Positions 42,307 to 49,680 of a stretch of DNA of 64,000 nucleotides are shown here, one piece after another. The number at the start of each line of letters is the position of its first letter. Position 1 is the first letter of the stretch. The position numbers were made by a program, and so were the translations under genes. Below the pieces are notes generated by a model, which saw only the letters and a list, made by a program, of their open reading frames with translations, searched no databases and was not told where the DNA came from. The stretch lies in contig CAYYZY010000018.1 in the NCBI GenBank assembly GCA_964475955.1, forward strand, positions 1 to 64,000, in the 5' to 3' direction. Source of the stretch: DATKZH01 sp964475955 (GTDB lineage: Bacteria > Planctomycetota > Planctomycetia > Pirellulales > Thermoguttaceae).

Positions 42307-42528
42307 ATGGTACGGAAAGGTCAGGAATTCAAGTCGCCTTTGCACGTGGTCGCCGCGTTTTTGCTGAGAAGCCGTGAAACGCAGCTCGGGAAAGTGAACG
42401 AGCTGAGCCAACAGGTCGACGGACTCCGGTCCCAGGTGGAACAGCAACAACAGCAACTCCAACAGAAGCAAGAGGAAATCGACGCACTCCGGCAGCTGGC
42501 CCGATCGGTCGGGTTTCGCGGGGGATGA
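42307..42528 (+). CDS. Small coiled-coil protein, unknown
   Basis: The 73-residue product (MVRKGQEFKSPLHVVAAFLL start) is mostly one coiled coil with a Gln-rich run (VEQQQQQLQQKQEEIDALRQ). Its stop overlaps the start of the next gene (ATGA at 42525-42528), so the two are probably cotranslated. The function is not recognised. It might be the N-terminal remnant of a longer coiled-coil protein such as a transposase, but the coupled downstream gene favours a real small gene. Confidence 0.5.
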   Translation: MVRKGQEFKSPLHVVAAFLLRSRETQLGKVNELSQQVDGLRSQVEQQQQQLQQKQEEIDALRQLARSVGFRGG

Positions 42529-42893
42529 TCTGGGTGCTCGACGCCTACGGCTGGGGGGCCTGTGCCGCCATGTGGTGGTTCAGTGTGCGGACGCTCTCCG
42601 GGGCGGGTATTCGGAACCCTTGGCACCGCGGGCTCTTCCTGACGCTGGTGCTTCCGGTGGCCTACTTCGGCTCGATCACCGTCGGCGTGCTGCCCGTGAT
42701 GCTGTTGGCCTCCCTGTCCGCCAGCCCGGAAACATGGAACCGACCGCCGGTCGGACTCCTTTTGGCGATCGAGACGGGCCTGTGCCTCGCCCTGTTCGTT
42801 TCCGGCCGGTTCACGCGGTGGATGGTTGCCGCAGTGGACGACCCGGCGGAAAGCCCGTTTGGCGACGCCTCGGACGGCTCGCCGAGGGGCTGA
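42525..42893 (+). CDS. Small membrane protein, unknown
   Basis: The 122-residue product has three likely membrane helices: YGWGACAAMWWFSVRTL, GLFLTLVLPVAYFGSITVGV and VGLLLAIETGLCLALFVSG. A short acidic tail follows. It overlaps the coiled-coil gene by four bases, suggesting a two-protein unit. I recognise no family. Confidence 0.55.
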   Translation: MIWVLDAYGWGACAAMWWFSVRTLSGAGIRNPWHRGLFLTLVLPVAYFGSITVGVLPVMLLASLSASPETWNRPPVGLLLAIETGLCLALFVSGRFTRWMVAAVDDPAESPFGDASDGSPRG

Positions 42894-42958
42894 AGGCGCG
42901 CCGATCGCGTGGTCGGCACGGAGCGTCGAATTGCCGTGCGCGACTGCCTGACACCGGC

Positions 42959-43028
42959 TGTAGGGAACGCCCTCCGCGGCGTTCCGCCCCTCCCGAATCC
43001 CGGAACGGCACAGAGGCCGTTCCCTACA
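42959..43028. repeat. Double-hairpin palindromic element
   Basis: Two hairpins, GGAACGCC/GGCGTTCC (42964-42985) and GGAACGGC/GCCGTTCC (43002-43023), sit side by side. The outer TGTAGGGAACG (42959-42969) pairs with CGTTCCCTACA (43018-43028). The layout resembles paired REP units. It lies between the small membrane protein gene and a minus-strand hypothetical gene. Confidence 0.75.
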
Positions 43029-43065
43029 GGGGCAATGAGGGGGCCAAGAAACCACGCGCGGCGAT

Positions 43066-43965
43066 TCAGGTCCGGCCTGGGAGACGATCGGTGCCTCTTC
43101 GGCGACGGGCGACTTCTTGCCTGAGGCGATCGGCATCTTGGAGCAGCGCGGCGGCAAGTCCATCGAGCCACCGCGCGTGCTCTTCGGGCGGGAGGTCGTC
43201 GAGTAGATCTCCAACGCTTTCTTGCCGCTCGAAGGTCACCAAAGCGTAAACCCACTGATCGCCGTGCTGACGGGCAACCCGGTACCGGATCGGATCGGGC
43301 TGGCGAAGGGTCGTGGCTGCTTGCCCGCGAGAGAGCGTCGGCGAGGAATCCGGGGGCCGAATCGCTTCCGGGGTGGGGGCCTGGTTGGCTTCGAAATGCT
43401 CGGGCGAGGGGCTGTCCGCGGGGCTGTCCGCCTCCGAGGCGGTTTTCTGCGCCCGGAGCTGCGCGACGATCCGTTCGTGCAGCGCCGCTGCGAAGCGGAG
43501 TGAGTTGTCTCGCGTCCCCTTGGCGGTCATGGCCCGAAACGGCCTCTCGCGCTCCAGGCATCGCGAGACGGCCCCTTTGGGGAGGTCGGGATGGCCGACC
43601 AGCGCGCTGATCTCGGGGGCGCAGCCTGCGCTGGTGTAGCCGTCCCGAAAGGCACGGAGCAGTCCGCGCGACGGCGACTCCGGGTGCAGGCGCCACTGGG
43701 CGAGCTTGGGGTCGAGGCAGTCGCCCTTCAAGAGGCCGGCGAATCGGAGTGCCGTCTTGACGTGGCTGATCTGGTCGCGATTGCGTATGCGATTTTCCAG
43801 CCACTGGTCGACGGGCCGCTGGAGGTCGGCCTCATCGACTACCCGGAGCAGGAGGTCGACGGTCGGGCCCGTACCCTGCGGGATCGGCTTAGGCGGTTCC
43901 GTTTTCGACACGGCCGGTCTGCCTGGAAACCGTCGGTTCGGTGGTCCGCACGTCATGCGCGGCAT
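43066..43965 (-). CDS. Hypothetical protein
   Basis: The 299-residue product has no recognised family. Residues ~35-165 are helical (VDLLLRVVDEADLQRPVDQW, HVKTALRFAGLLKGD, PEISALVGHPDLPKG), then a Pro/Ser/Glu-rich linker and a C-terminal block (WVYALVTFERQESVGDLLDD, ARWLDGLAAALLQDADRL). A possible promoter (43966-43995) abuts the ATG at 43965, so the true start may be the ATG at 43956 or a GTG at 43911. No signal peptide; probably cytoplasmic. Confidence 0.6.
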   Translation of the reverse strand: MPRMTCGPPNRRFPGRPAVSKTEPPKPIPQGTGPTVDLLLRVVDEADLQRPVDQWLENRIRNRDQISHVKTALRFAGLLKGDCLDPKLAQWRLHPESPSRGLLRAFRDGYTSAGCAPEISALVGHPDLPKGAVSRCLERERPFRAMTAKGTRDNSLRFAAALHERIVAQLRAQKTASEADSPADSPSPEHFEANQAPTPEAIRPPDSSPTLSRGQAATTLRQPDPIRYRVARQHGDQWVYALVTFERQESVGDLLDDLPPEEHARWLDGLAAALLQDADRLRQEVARRRRGTDRLPGRT

Positions 43966-43995
43966 AGTCTAGCTGCTATGGGTCCATAGTGTCAA
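43966..43995 (-). promoter_or_regulatory. Candidate sigma70-type promoter with operator palindrome
   Basis: On the minus strand TTGACA (43990-43995) is separated by 18 bases from TAGACT (43966-43971). The spacer contains the perfect palindrome CTATGG-AC-CCATAG (43976-43989), a possible operator. It would drive the hypothetical gene at 43066-43965. A consensus -35 box is notable in this high-GC sequence. Confidence 0.5.
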
Positions 43996-44162
43996 GGGCT
44001 TTCCGAGCCTCGCGGCACCGGCGTCTGCGTGCGCAAATGGTTTTCAGTCAACGACTATGGGCGACTGTGGTCGCCTTATGCGAAATCGGGCTTGGTCTAT
44101 AGCAAACGGTGGCCGTAACATCTCGGCCTGTCGTCACCGAGACCGTACGAGGAGGCAGAGCC

Positions 44163-44558
44163 ATGAGCTTGGTTTTGAAAAGGCGGGTCGGGCAGAGCGT
44201 GGTTGCGCGACCCGCGGATACCGGGGCCCCGCATGGGCCGGAAGCGTTTGCCTCGAGCGTTCTCAGCCCGTGGAGCGGAAAGGCCCGGGATTGGCGTATT
44301 TCGCTTGCCGTGGTCGAGATTCGGCCCCATTTCGCGGTCGTCCAGGTCGAGACGACTCCCGAGGTAAGCCAGATAGGGCGCGAGCGGCCCGGCATGCACT
44401 TCCTTACGCCCAACGGGGAGGAGGTGGTGATTCGGGTCGACGTGCGAGGACAAACGGCGGCGCTTGTGATTGACGCCCCGTCGTCGGTCCGCCTGCTTCG
44501 GGGGGAACTGGAGGACCGGTGGCGGCGCGCGGCGGCTCCACCGGTTCCTGCCGCCTGA
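44163..44558 (+). CDS. CsrA-like RNA-binding protein with an internal duplication
   Basis: The 131-residue product starts at an ATG behind AGGAGG. It opens like CsrA (MSLVLKRRVGQSVV). Residues 86-120 (GEEVVIRVDVRGQTAALVID, then APSSVRLLRGELEDRW) match CsrA strands 2-5 and helix. Between them, residues 44-75 (WRISLAVVEIRPHFAVVQVE, then TTPEVSQIGRER) look like a second copy of the same strands. CsrA is a ~60-residue homodimer binding GGA motifs in mRNA leaders. This chain could be a single-chain pseudo-dimer or a CsrA with a large insert. A GGCGAC/GTCGCC palindrome lies upstream at 44060-44075. Confidence 0.68.
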   Translation: MSLVLKRRVGQSVVARPADTGAPHGPEAFASSVLSPWSGKARDWRISLAVVEIRPHFAVVQVETTPEVSQIGRERPGMHFLTPNGEEVVIRVDVRGQTAALVIDAPSSVRLLRGELEDRWRRAAAPPVPAA

Positions 44559-44862
44559 CCGGCTTGCCGGCTCGGGATGCACGCCGAGCGAGCGGCAACC
44601 TACCCAACGAGCCGCTCGGCAGGCTCAACGGCCGTCGCGTGCGCCCGGGCACCCGTGGCCGCCGGCGACTTGCGGCGCCGACGCCATCCCCGATAATCGG
44701 GGCAGGCTGGGCCATGGCCGCGCACCGGGCCGGCGGATGAATTAGTTGGCCGGCCGCGGCCACCCCGTGCACAAGTTGTTCCGGGGCAAATCTCATTGTT
44801 CCGGGGCAAATCTCAACGCGTTTCGGCTCCGCGCCGAGGCGCGGTCCTTGTGGAGGGAGAAG
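44559..44862. other. Intergenic region upstream of the sulfatase gene
   Basis: It holds the 20-base tandem repeat at 44776-44815 and a ribosome site (GGAGGG at 44852-44857) just before the sulfatase start. I see no gene. Confidence 0.6.
44776..44815. repeat. Perfect 20-base tandem duplication
   Basis: TTGTTCCGGGGCAAATCTCA occurs twice head to tail (44776-44795, 44796-44815), about 50 bases upstream of the sulfatase start. It may be a duplicated operator or a recent slippage event. Confidence 0.9.
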
Positions 44863-46905
44863 ATGATGCGATTTCATCGGCGTTGGTTTCGGTTCGCTGC
44901 CGTCGCATGGCTGGCTTCTGCGGCAGTCGCCCAACTCGCCCAGGGGAGCGAGACTGCAACAAGGGTCGTCGTTCGCTCCGCGAACGAGCGTCTTTTCACG
45001 GAGCGAAAAGCGACCAGTCCGGCAGAAGTTGATTCGCTGATCCAGGGCGCCGAGCGGCCGCCGAACGTCGTGTTCTTCATGGTCGACGACATGGGCTGGA
45101 TGGACTCGACCGTCTACGGCAGCCAGTACTACGAAACCCCCAACATGGAGCGGCTTGCCGACCGGGGCATGGTCTTCACCAACGCGTACGCCGCCAATCC
45201 GCTCTGCTCGCCGACGCGGGCGAGCATCATGACCGGCAAGTATCCGGCCCGGCTGCGCCTCACGACGCCGGCCGGCCACCTCAAGCCGCTTCCCGACGAG
45301 CCGCTGATCCCCCAGGAGGGGCCGCCGCACCGCAAGTTCCTCCTCCCCCGCAGCAAGCGGTTCCTGCCCGCCGACGAGTACACGATCGCCGAAGCCCTCC
45401 GCGACGCCGGCTACGCCACCGCCCATGTGGGCAAGTGGCACCTGGGCGTCAACCCGGAGCATTGGCCCGAGGCCCAGGGCTTCCAGCTTTCCTTCCACGG
45501 CGCCCCCGATCCGGGCCCCCGCAGCTACTTCTCGCCCTACCAGTTCCGGGCCGGAACCGTCACCGACGGCCCCGAGGGCGAGTACATCACCGATCGCGTG
45601 ACCGACGAGGCGATCCGGTTCATCGAGGCGAACCGCGACCGGCCCTTCTACCTCAACCTCTGGCAGTACGGCGTACACGGACCCTGGGGCCACAAGGAGG
45701 AGATCACGCGCAGGTTCGCCGAGAAGAAGGACCCCCGCGGCAAGCAGGGCAACCCGATCATGGGCTCGATGCTCTGGAGCGTCGACGAAAGCCTGGGCCG
45801 CGTGATGGATCGGCTCGACGAACTGGGCCTCACCGACAGCACGGTCTTCATCTTCTTCTCCGACAACGGCGGCAACGTCCACAGCAACACGCCCGACGAC
45901 CGAAAGCCCGCCCCCGAGGGATCGCGCCGCTGGGCCCTGCTGCGGGACTGGCGCCGCTGGGCCGGCGATCGACCGCCCACGAATAACGCGCCGCTGCGCG
46001 GCGGCAAGGCGATGATCTACGAAGGCGGCTCGCGCGAGCCCATGCTCGTGGCGTGGCCCGGCGTGGTCGAGCCCGGCAGCCGGTGCGCCGAGGTCGTCTC
46101 CAGCGTCGACTTCTACCCCACGCTGCTGGAGATCGCGGGCTTGGGGCCCAAGCCCGGCCAAGTGCTCGACGGCGAGAGCCTCGTCCCGCTCCTGAAGCAG
46201 ACCGGCAAACCGAGCCGCGAAGCGATCTTCTGCCACTTCCCACACGGTCTGGGCAGGCTCAACGCGCCGGCCACCTACGTGCGCAAGGGCCCCTGGAAGC
46301 TGATCCGTTTCTACGAGCCCAACCAGCACTTCCCCAACGCGTACGAGTTGTACAACCTGGAAGACGACCTCAGCGAGACGAACAATCTGGCCGAGCGCAT
46401 GCCCGAGAAAGTCCGCGAGCTGGCCCGCCTCATCGACCGGTTCCTTGAGGAGACCGACGCCCTGGTGCCCGTCCCCAATCCCAACTACGATCCCCAGGCG
46501 GCCGCCCTGGAGCGCTGGGTCGTGCGCGGCAGCCGATACGCGATCCGCGACGGCGTGCTCCACCTCGAACCCCAAGGCCCGTCAGCCTTCATGGCTACCG
46601 CCAGCGTGAGAGTGCCGGGGCCGGTCGTCGTCGGTCTGCGCGTAAGATCGACCGAGGGCGGCGGCGGGAAGATCCAGTGGCGCACCGGCGAGCAGGAGTC
46701 GTTTCCGGCCGAAGGACAGACCGTCCGTTTCGAAGTACCCGGCGGCGGCGCGTGGCAGGAGATCCGCGTCGAGGTGCCCGTCGAGGGGACGCTCATCCAC
46801 TTCCGCGTCTATCTCCCGCGGATGGAGAAAATCGAGATCGACTGGATCCGCCTATCCGGCGCGCCCCGGGGCCGCGATCAAGCGTGGGACTTCGAGCCGC
46901 GGTGA
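44863..46905 (+). CDS. Exported sulfatase with a palindromic element translated in its N-terminus
   Basis: The 680-residue product has a signal peptide (FAAVAWLASAAVAQLAQG). Residues 35-61 are encoded by an interspersed palindrome (44965-45046), immediately before the sulfatase domain (PPNVVFFMVDDMGWMDSTVY). The formylglycine motif is Cys115-Ser-Pro-Thr-Arg. Metal and active-site marks include VGKWHLG and FFSDNGGN. It is a type I sulfatase, which needs Cys115 oxidised and hydrolyses sulfate esters of polysaccharides outside the cytoplasm. An extra C-terminal beta domain (~residues 545-680) may bind substrate. ATGs at 44863 and 44866 are equally placed. Confidence 0.92.
   Translation: MMRFHRRWFRFAAVAWLASAAVAQLAQGSETATRVVVRSANERLFTERKATSPAEVDSLIQGAERPPNVVFFMVDDMGWMDSTVYGSQYYETPNMERLADRGMVFTNAYAANPLCSPTRASIMTGKYPARLRLTTPAGHLKPLPDEPLIPQEGPPHRKFLLPRSKRFLPADEYTIAEALRDAGYATAHVGKWHLGVNPEHWPEAQGFQLSFHGAPDPGPRSYFSPYQFRAGTVTDGPEGEYITDRVTDEAIRFIEANRDRPFYLNLWQYGVHGPWGHKEEITRRFAEKKDPRGKQGNPIMGSMLWSVDESLGRVMDRLDELGLTDSTVFIFFSDNGGNVHSNTPDDRKPAPEGSRRWALLRDWRRWAGDRPPTNNAPLRGGKAMIYEGGSREPMLVAWPGVVEPGSRCAEVVSSVDFYPTLLEIAGLGPKPGQVLDGESLVPLLKQTGKPSREAIFCHFPHGLGRLNAPATYVRKGPWKLIRFYEPNQHFPNAYELYNLEDDLSETNNLAERMPEKVRELARLIDRFLEETDALVPVPNPNYDPQAAALERWVVRGSRYAIRDGVLHLEPQGPSAFMATASVRVPGPVVVGLRVRSTEGGGGKIQWRTGEQESFPAEGQTVRFEVPGGGAWQEIRVEVPVEGTLIHFRVYLPRMEKIEIDWIRLSGAPRGRDQAWDFEPR
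44965..45046. repeat. Palindromic element, copy inside the sulfatase coding sequence
   Basis: A hairpin formed around TTCGCTCCGCGAACG and CGGAGCGAAAAGCGAC is followed by the tail GGCAGAAGTTGATTCGCTGA. It shares most bases with the intergenic copy at 16259-16343. It is read in frame as residues 35-61 of the sulfatase, between signal peptide and catalytic domain. Confidence 0.78.
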
Positions 46906-46967
46906 GCGGCTTTCGCGAGAGTCGAGCGGCCCCGCGGCACGTCGCCGGCCGTCCGGCGGGTTCGACT

Positions 46968-46990
46968 CGCCTCGCGGTTACCGCGAGGCG
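46968..46990. terminator. Hairpin between convergent genes
   Basis: CGCCTCGCGG (46968-46977) and CCGCGAGGCG (46981-46990) are perfect complements with a TTA loop, directly beside the minus-strand stop at 46992 and 63 bases after the sulfatase stop. There is no clear T run, so it is at best a weak or bidirectional terminator. Confidence 0.5.
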
Positions 46991-46991
46991 T

Positions 46992-47423
46992 TCACTCGCC
47001 CGTCTCCTCGACCTCAGGCGTGTTCAGCCGCGTCGACAGGAAGCGGGAGAGGATGCCGGTCGGATTGAACACGCCATACGACGTCTTCGGGATCCAGGGC
47101 CCTTCCGACGACGCCTCGCCGGGCGGATTCAACTCGAGCTGCAAGTTGCCGCCCATCATCCAGATCATGGTCTCCAGCCTCAGGGTCAGCTCTTCGAGCG
47201 CCTGCGGGCTCTTGACCAGCAGTTGCAGGTAGTCGCGATCGTGTTTCTGCTCGATTTGCTGAAGCGTTTGCTCGATCGTGTCCCAGGTTTCCTGCCCGCG
47301 GTCCGCGATCGTGCTGTCCTTGTTGCGGTAGGCCAGCACGTAGTACCGCATGTCCATCAACTGCATGTAGACCCGGCGGATCTCCCTGTGCGAGCGGAGC
47401 CGCACGTCATCCCAATCGACCAT
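46992..47423 (-). CDS. Hypothetical protein
   Basis: The 143-residue product starts best at the ATG giving MVDWDDVRLRSHREIRR; the frame to 47501 adds low-quality sequence. It is mainly helical (RRVYMQLMDMRYYVLAYRNK, TWDTIEQTLQQIEQKHDRDY) and ends with PWIPKTSYGVFNPTGILSRF. I recognise no family. There is no signal peptide or membrane helix. It lies 316 bases downstream of queF on the same strand. Confidence 0.55.
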   Translation of the reverse strand: MVDWDDVRLRSHREIRRVYMQLMDMRYYVLAYRNKDSTIADRGQETWDTIEQTLQQIEQKHDRDYLQLLVKSPQALEELTLRLETMIWMMGGNLQLELNPPGEASSEGPWIPKTSYGVFNPTGILSRFLSTRLNTPEVEETGE

Positions 47424-47739
47424 GATCTGCCGCACCCCCGAATGCGAGGAACGCGTCCAACGCCACGCGGCCGAACGCAGGAATCGGCGCACAAGCTGCA
47501 CACGTCGCGAACTGCGTGGCGCAAGTGCAACTCGAGCGAAGTCCTCGGCCCACGGCGACTCGTCGCCTGTCGTGCGTGATTATACCAGGTTCCCACCACC
47601 CGTGAAGCTTCTGCGGAGGAGAAGCCGCTCGGCGGCGGCGGCGTCGGTGTTCGCAACTCCCCGCGAGCAAAGCAGTTACAGATAGCCCGGTCGTTTTCGG
47701 CCCCGTCCCGATTCCGTTGCGGCTCCGCCGGCCGGCCCG
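47424..47739. other. Intergenic region, no gene recognised
   Basis: This spacer separates queF from the downstream hypothetical gene on the minus strand. No convincing frame, terminator or repeat was seen. Confidence 0.5.
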
Positions 47740-48099
47740 CTACTGCGCGCTCGGGAACGTGGCCGTGACGGTGGTGGTGATGCCGCCCCGGGGCCTGAAG
47801 GCGGCCTCGAGACCCATCCGGCGGGGCTCGACCACGGCCACCAAGTCGTCGAGCACCCGGTTGGTCAGATGCTCGTAGAACACGCCCTCGCTGCGGAACT
47901 GCTGGAGGTAGAGCTTCAGGCTCTTCAACTCGACGCACTTCCGATCCGGCACGTAGGTAATGGTCAGCGTGCCGAAATCGGGCTGGCCCGTCTTGGGGCA
48001 GACCGACGTGAACTCCGGGCAGACGATCCGGATCGTGTACTGCCGGCCGGGGTACTCGTTCTCGAACGTCTCCAGCTTGTCGCGGAATGCGTCGCTCAC
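47740..48099 (-). CDS. queF: NADPH-dependent 7-cyano-7-deazaguanine reductase
   Basis: The 119-residue product starts at a GTG behind AAAGGAG. It has the single-domain (type I) QueF pattern: EFTSVCPKTGQPDFGTL with nucleophile Cys34 and Asp41, then CVELKSLKLYLQQFRSEGVF. QueF reduces preQ0 to preQ1 in queuosine tRNA modification in the cytoplasm, through a thioimide on the Cys. The ELKS-x8-FR-x-x-G-x-FYE segment marks the NADPH and substrate site. No other queuosine gene is nearby. Confidence 0.95.
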   Translation of the reverse strand: MSDAFRDKLETFENEYPGRQYTIRIVCPEFTSVCPKTGQPDFGTLTITYVPDRKCVELKSLKLYLQQFRSEGVFYEHLTNRVLDDLVAVVEPRRMGLEAAFRPRGGITTTVTATFPSAQ

Positions 48100-48470
48100 T
48101 TCGTCGCTCCTTTCTGCACCTCGCCCATTGTGGCAGGTCCGTCCGCGCGCGTAAAGGCATGCGCCCGGGTGAGTTCCCCAGATCGCTTACCATCAAAACC
48201 GCCCCGAAGCGCCAGCGAGGAACCGAACTGCCGCTCTCTCACACCACCCCGAAGCGCCGGCGAGGAACCGTCGCTGGGTCGCCTTTGAGTGCCCTGAGAT
48301 CGCGCCGGAGGCGTTTCCGCGCATTGCCTCGCCGGTCGATCCTGCGAACAATTGCAGAAACGCACCGGTTCGCGGAGCCGACGGCGGGCGCATGGGCATT
48401 CTCGACCCGGGAGCCGACTTTTCGCCGTCGCCTCCATCCCTACCACAGCACGTAAGCACAAGGAACGATC
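48100..48470. other. Divergent intergenic region with two repeat units
   Basis: Promoters for queF and the MsrAB gene should lie here. It contains two copies of a GAAGCG-type repeat (48203-48226, 48248-48271). No gene is seen. Confidence 0.6.
48203..48271. repeat. Two direct copies of a GAAGCG/GCGAGG repeat
   Basis: CCCCGAAGCGCCAGCGAGG (start 48203) recurs with one base changed at 48248; each continues to AACCG. Starts are 45 bases apart. A related inverted pair lies at 50690-50742. Confidence 0.8.
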
Positions 48471-49565
48471 ATGAGACGAGCCAAGATGAGTCGCCTCGTG
48501 GTGTTTGCCACGGCCGTGGCCGCCGTGCTTTCGCTTTCGATCCTCGGCGTGTCCCAACAGACCGATCCACCGGAGCCGAACTCCGCCATGAGCACCGAAC
48601 CGAACCCCTCCTCGGACGAGCTTCAGCAGGCGACCTTTGGGGCGGGCTGTTTCTGGTGCACCGAGGCGATCTTCCAAGAGCTCAACGGCGTCCGAACGGC
48701 GGTCTCCGGCTACAGCGGCGGACACGTGAAGAATCCCACGTACCAGCAGGTGTGCACCGGCAGGACGGGCCACGCGGAAGTCATCCACGTCACGTACGAC
48801 CCGGAGGTGATTTCCTTCGAGGAACTGCTCGAGGTCTTCTGGCGCACGCACGACCCCACCACGCCGAACCGCCAGGGGGTCGACGTGGGGCCCCAGTATC
48901 GCTCGGCCATCTTCTACCACGACGACCGCCAGCGCCAGCTCGCCGAGCACTACAAGCAGAAGCTCAACGAATCGAAGGCTTTCGGCGCCCCGATCGTGAC
49001 CGAGATCAGCCCGTTCGAAGCGTTCTACCCCGCCGAGGACTACCACCAGGAGTACTACGAAAACAACCCGCGGCAGCCCTACTGCTCGCGCCTGATCCGC
49101 CCGAAGCTGAACAAGTTCAAGAAGGTCTTTCGCGACAAGCTGAAGCCGGAGCCCAAGCCGATGGAGAAGGTCCGCAAGACCCGGGCGGAGTGGAAGGCCC
49201 AACTCTCGGACATCCAGTACAACGTGACGCGGATGAAGGGCACCGAGCGGGCGTTCACCGGCCAGTACTGGAACAACAAGCGGGAGGGCACGTACCGGTG
49301 CGTCTGCTGCGGCCTTCCCCTGTTCGAGTCGGACGCCAAGTTCGAGTCGGGCACCGGCTGGCCGAGCTTCTGGATCCCGGTCCGCGACGAGCACGTCGAC
49401 CGCCAAGTGGACCGCAGCCACGGCGCGGTTCGCATGGAAGTGACCTGCTCGCGGTGCGACGCCCACCTGGGCCACGTGTTCAACGACGGCCCGCAACCGA
49501 CCGGCCTGCGCTACTGCATCAACTCGGCGGCACTCCAGTTCGAGGAGGCCGAGAAGAAAGAGTAG
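48471..49565 (+). CDS. msrAB: Exported bifunctional methionine sulfoxide reductase MsrA-MsrB
   Basis: The 364-residue product has a signal peptide (MSRLVVFATAVAAVLSLSIL). The MsrA domain starts at ~50 with ATFGAGCFWCTEA (nucleophile Cys60) and includes GYSGG, GHAEVIHVTYDP and DVGPQYRSAIF. After a Lys/Pro-rich linker the MsrB domain (~215-364) has the zinc Cys pairs CVCC and CSRC, GTGWPSFW and GLRYCINSAAL with nucleophile Cys349. MsrA reduces the S and MsrB the R isomer of methionine sulfoxide. Export suggests repair of envelope proteins. The electron donor is not evident. Confidence 0.95.
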   Translation: MRRAKMSRLVVFATAVAAVLSLSILGVSQQTDPPEPNSAMSTEPNPSSDELQQATFGAGCFWCTEAIFQELNGVRTAVSGYSGGHVKNPTYQQVCTGRTGHAEVIHVTYDPEVISFEELLEVFWRTHDPTTPNRQGVDVGPQYRSAIFYHDDRQRQLAEHYKQKLNESKAFGAPIVTEISPFEAFYPAEDYHQEYYENNPRQPYCSRLIRPKLNKFKKVFRDKLKPEPKPMEKVRKTRAEWKAQLSDIQYNVTRMKGTERAFTGQYWNNKREGTYRCVCCGLPLFESDAKFESGTGWPSFWIPVRDEHVDRQVDRSHGAVRMEVTCSRCDAHLGHVFNDGPQPTGLRYCINSAALQFEEAEKKE

Positions 49566-49680
49566 TCGCCGGCGCACTCGCCCGCGCCGTGCCTCGTCCA
49601 CGCCGTCTCCCCCGCCAGGGTCCGCCGCCGGGCTTCTTCGATGGCGCGGATCCGTGGGGTCGCGTCTCTCGCAAGGCGCT

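Noticed and set aside
42662..43804. Minus-strand open frame of 380 codons
   Set aside because: It overlaps the better-supported frame at 43066-43965 and a repeat element. Its Arg/Pro-rich translation looks like an out-of-frame reading.
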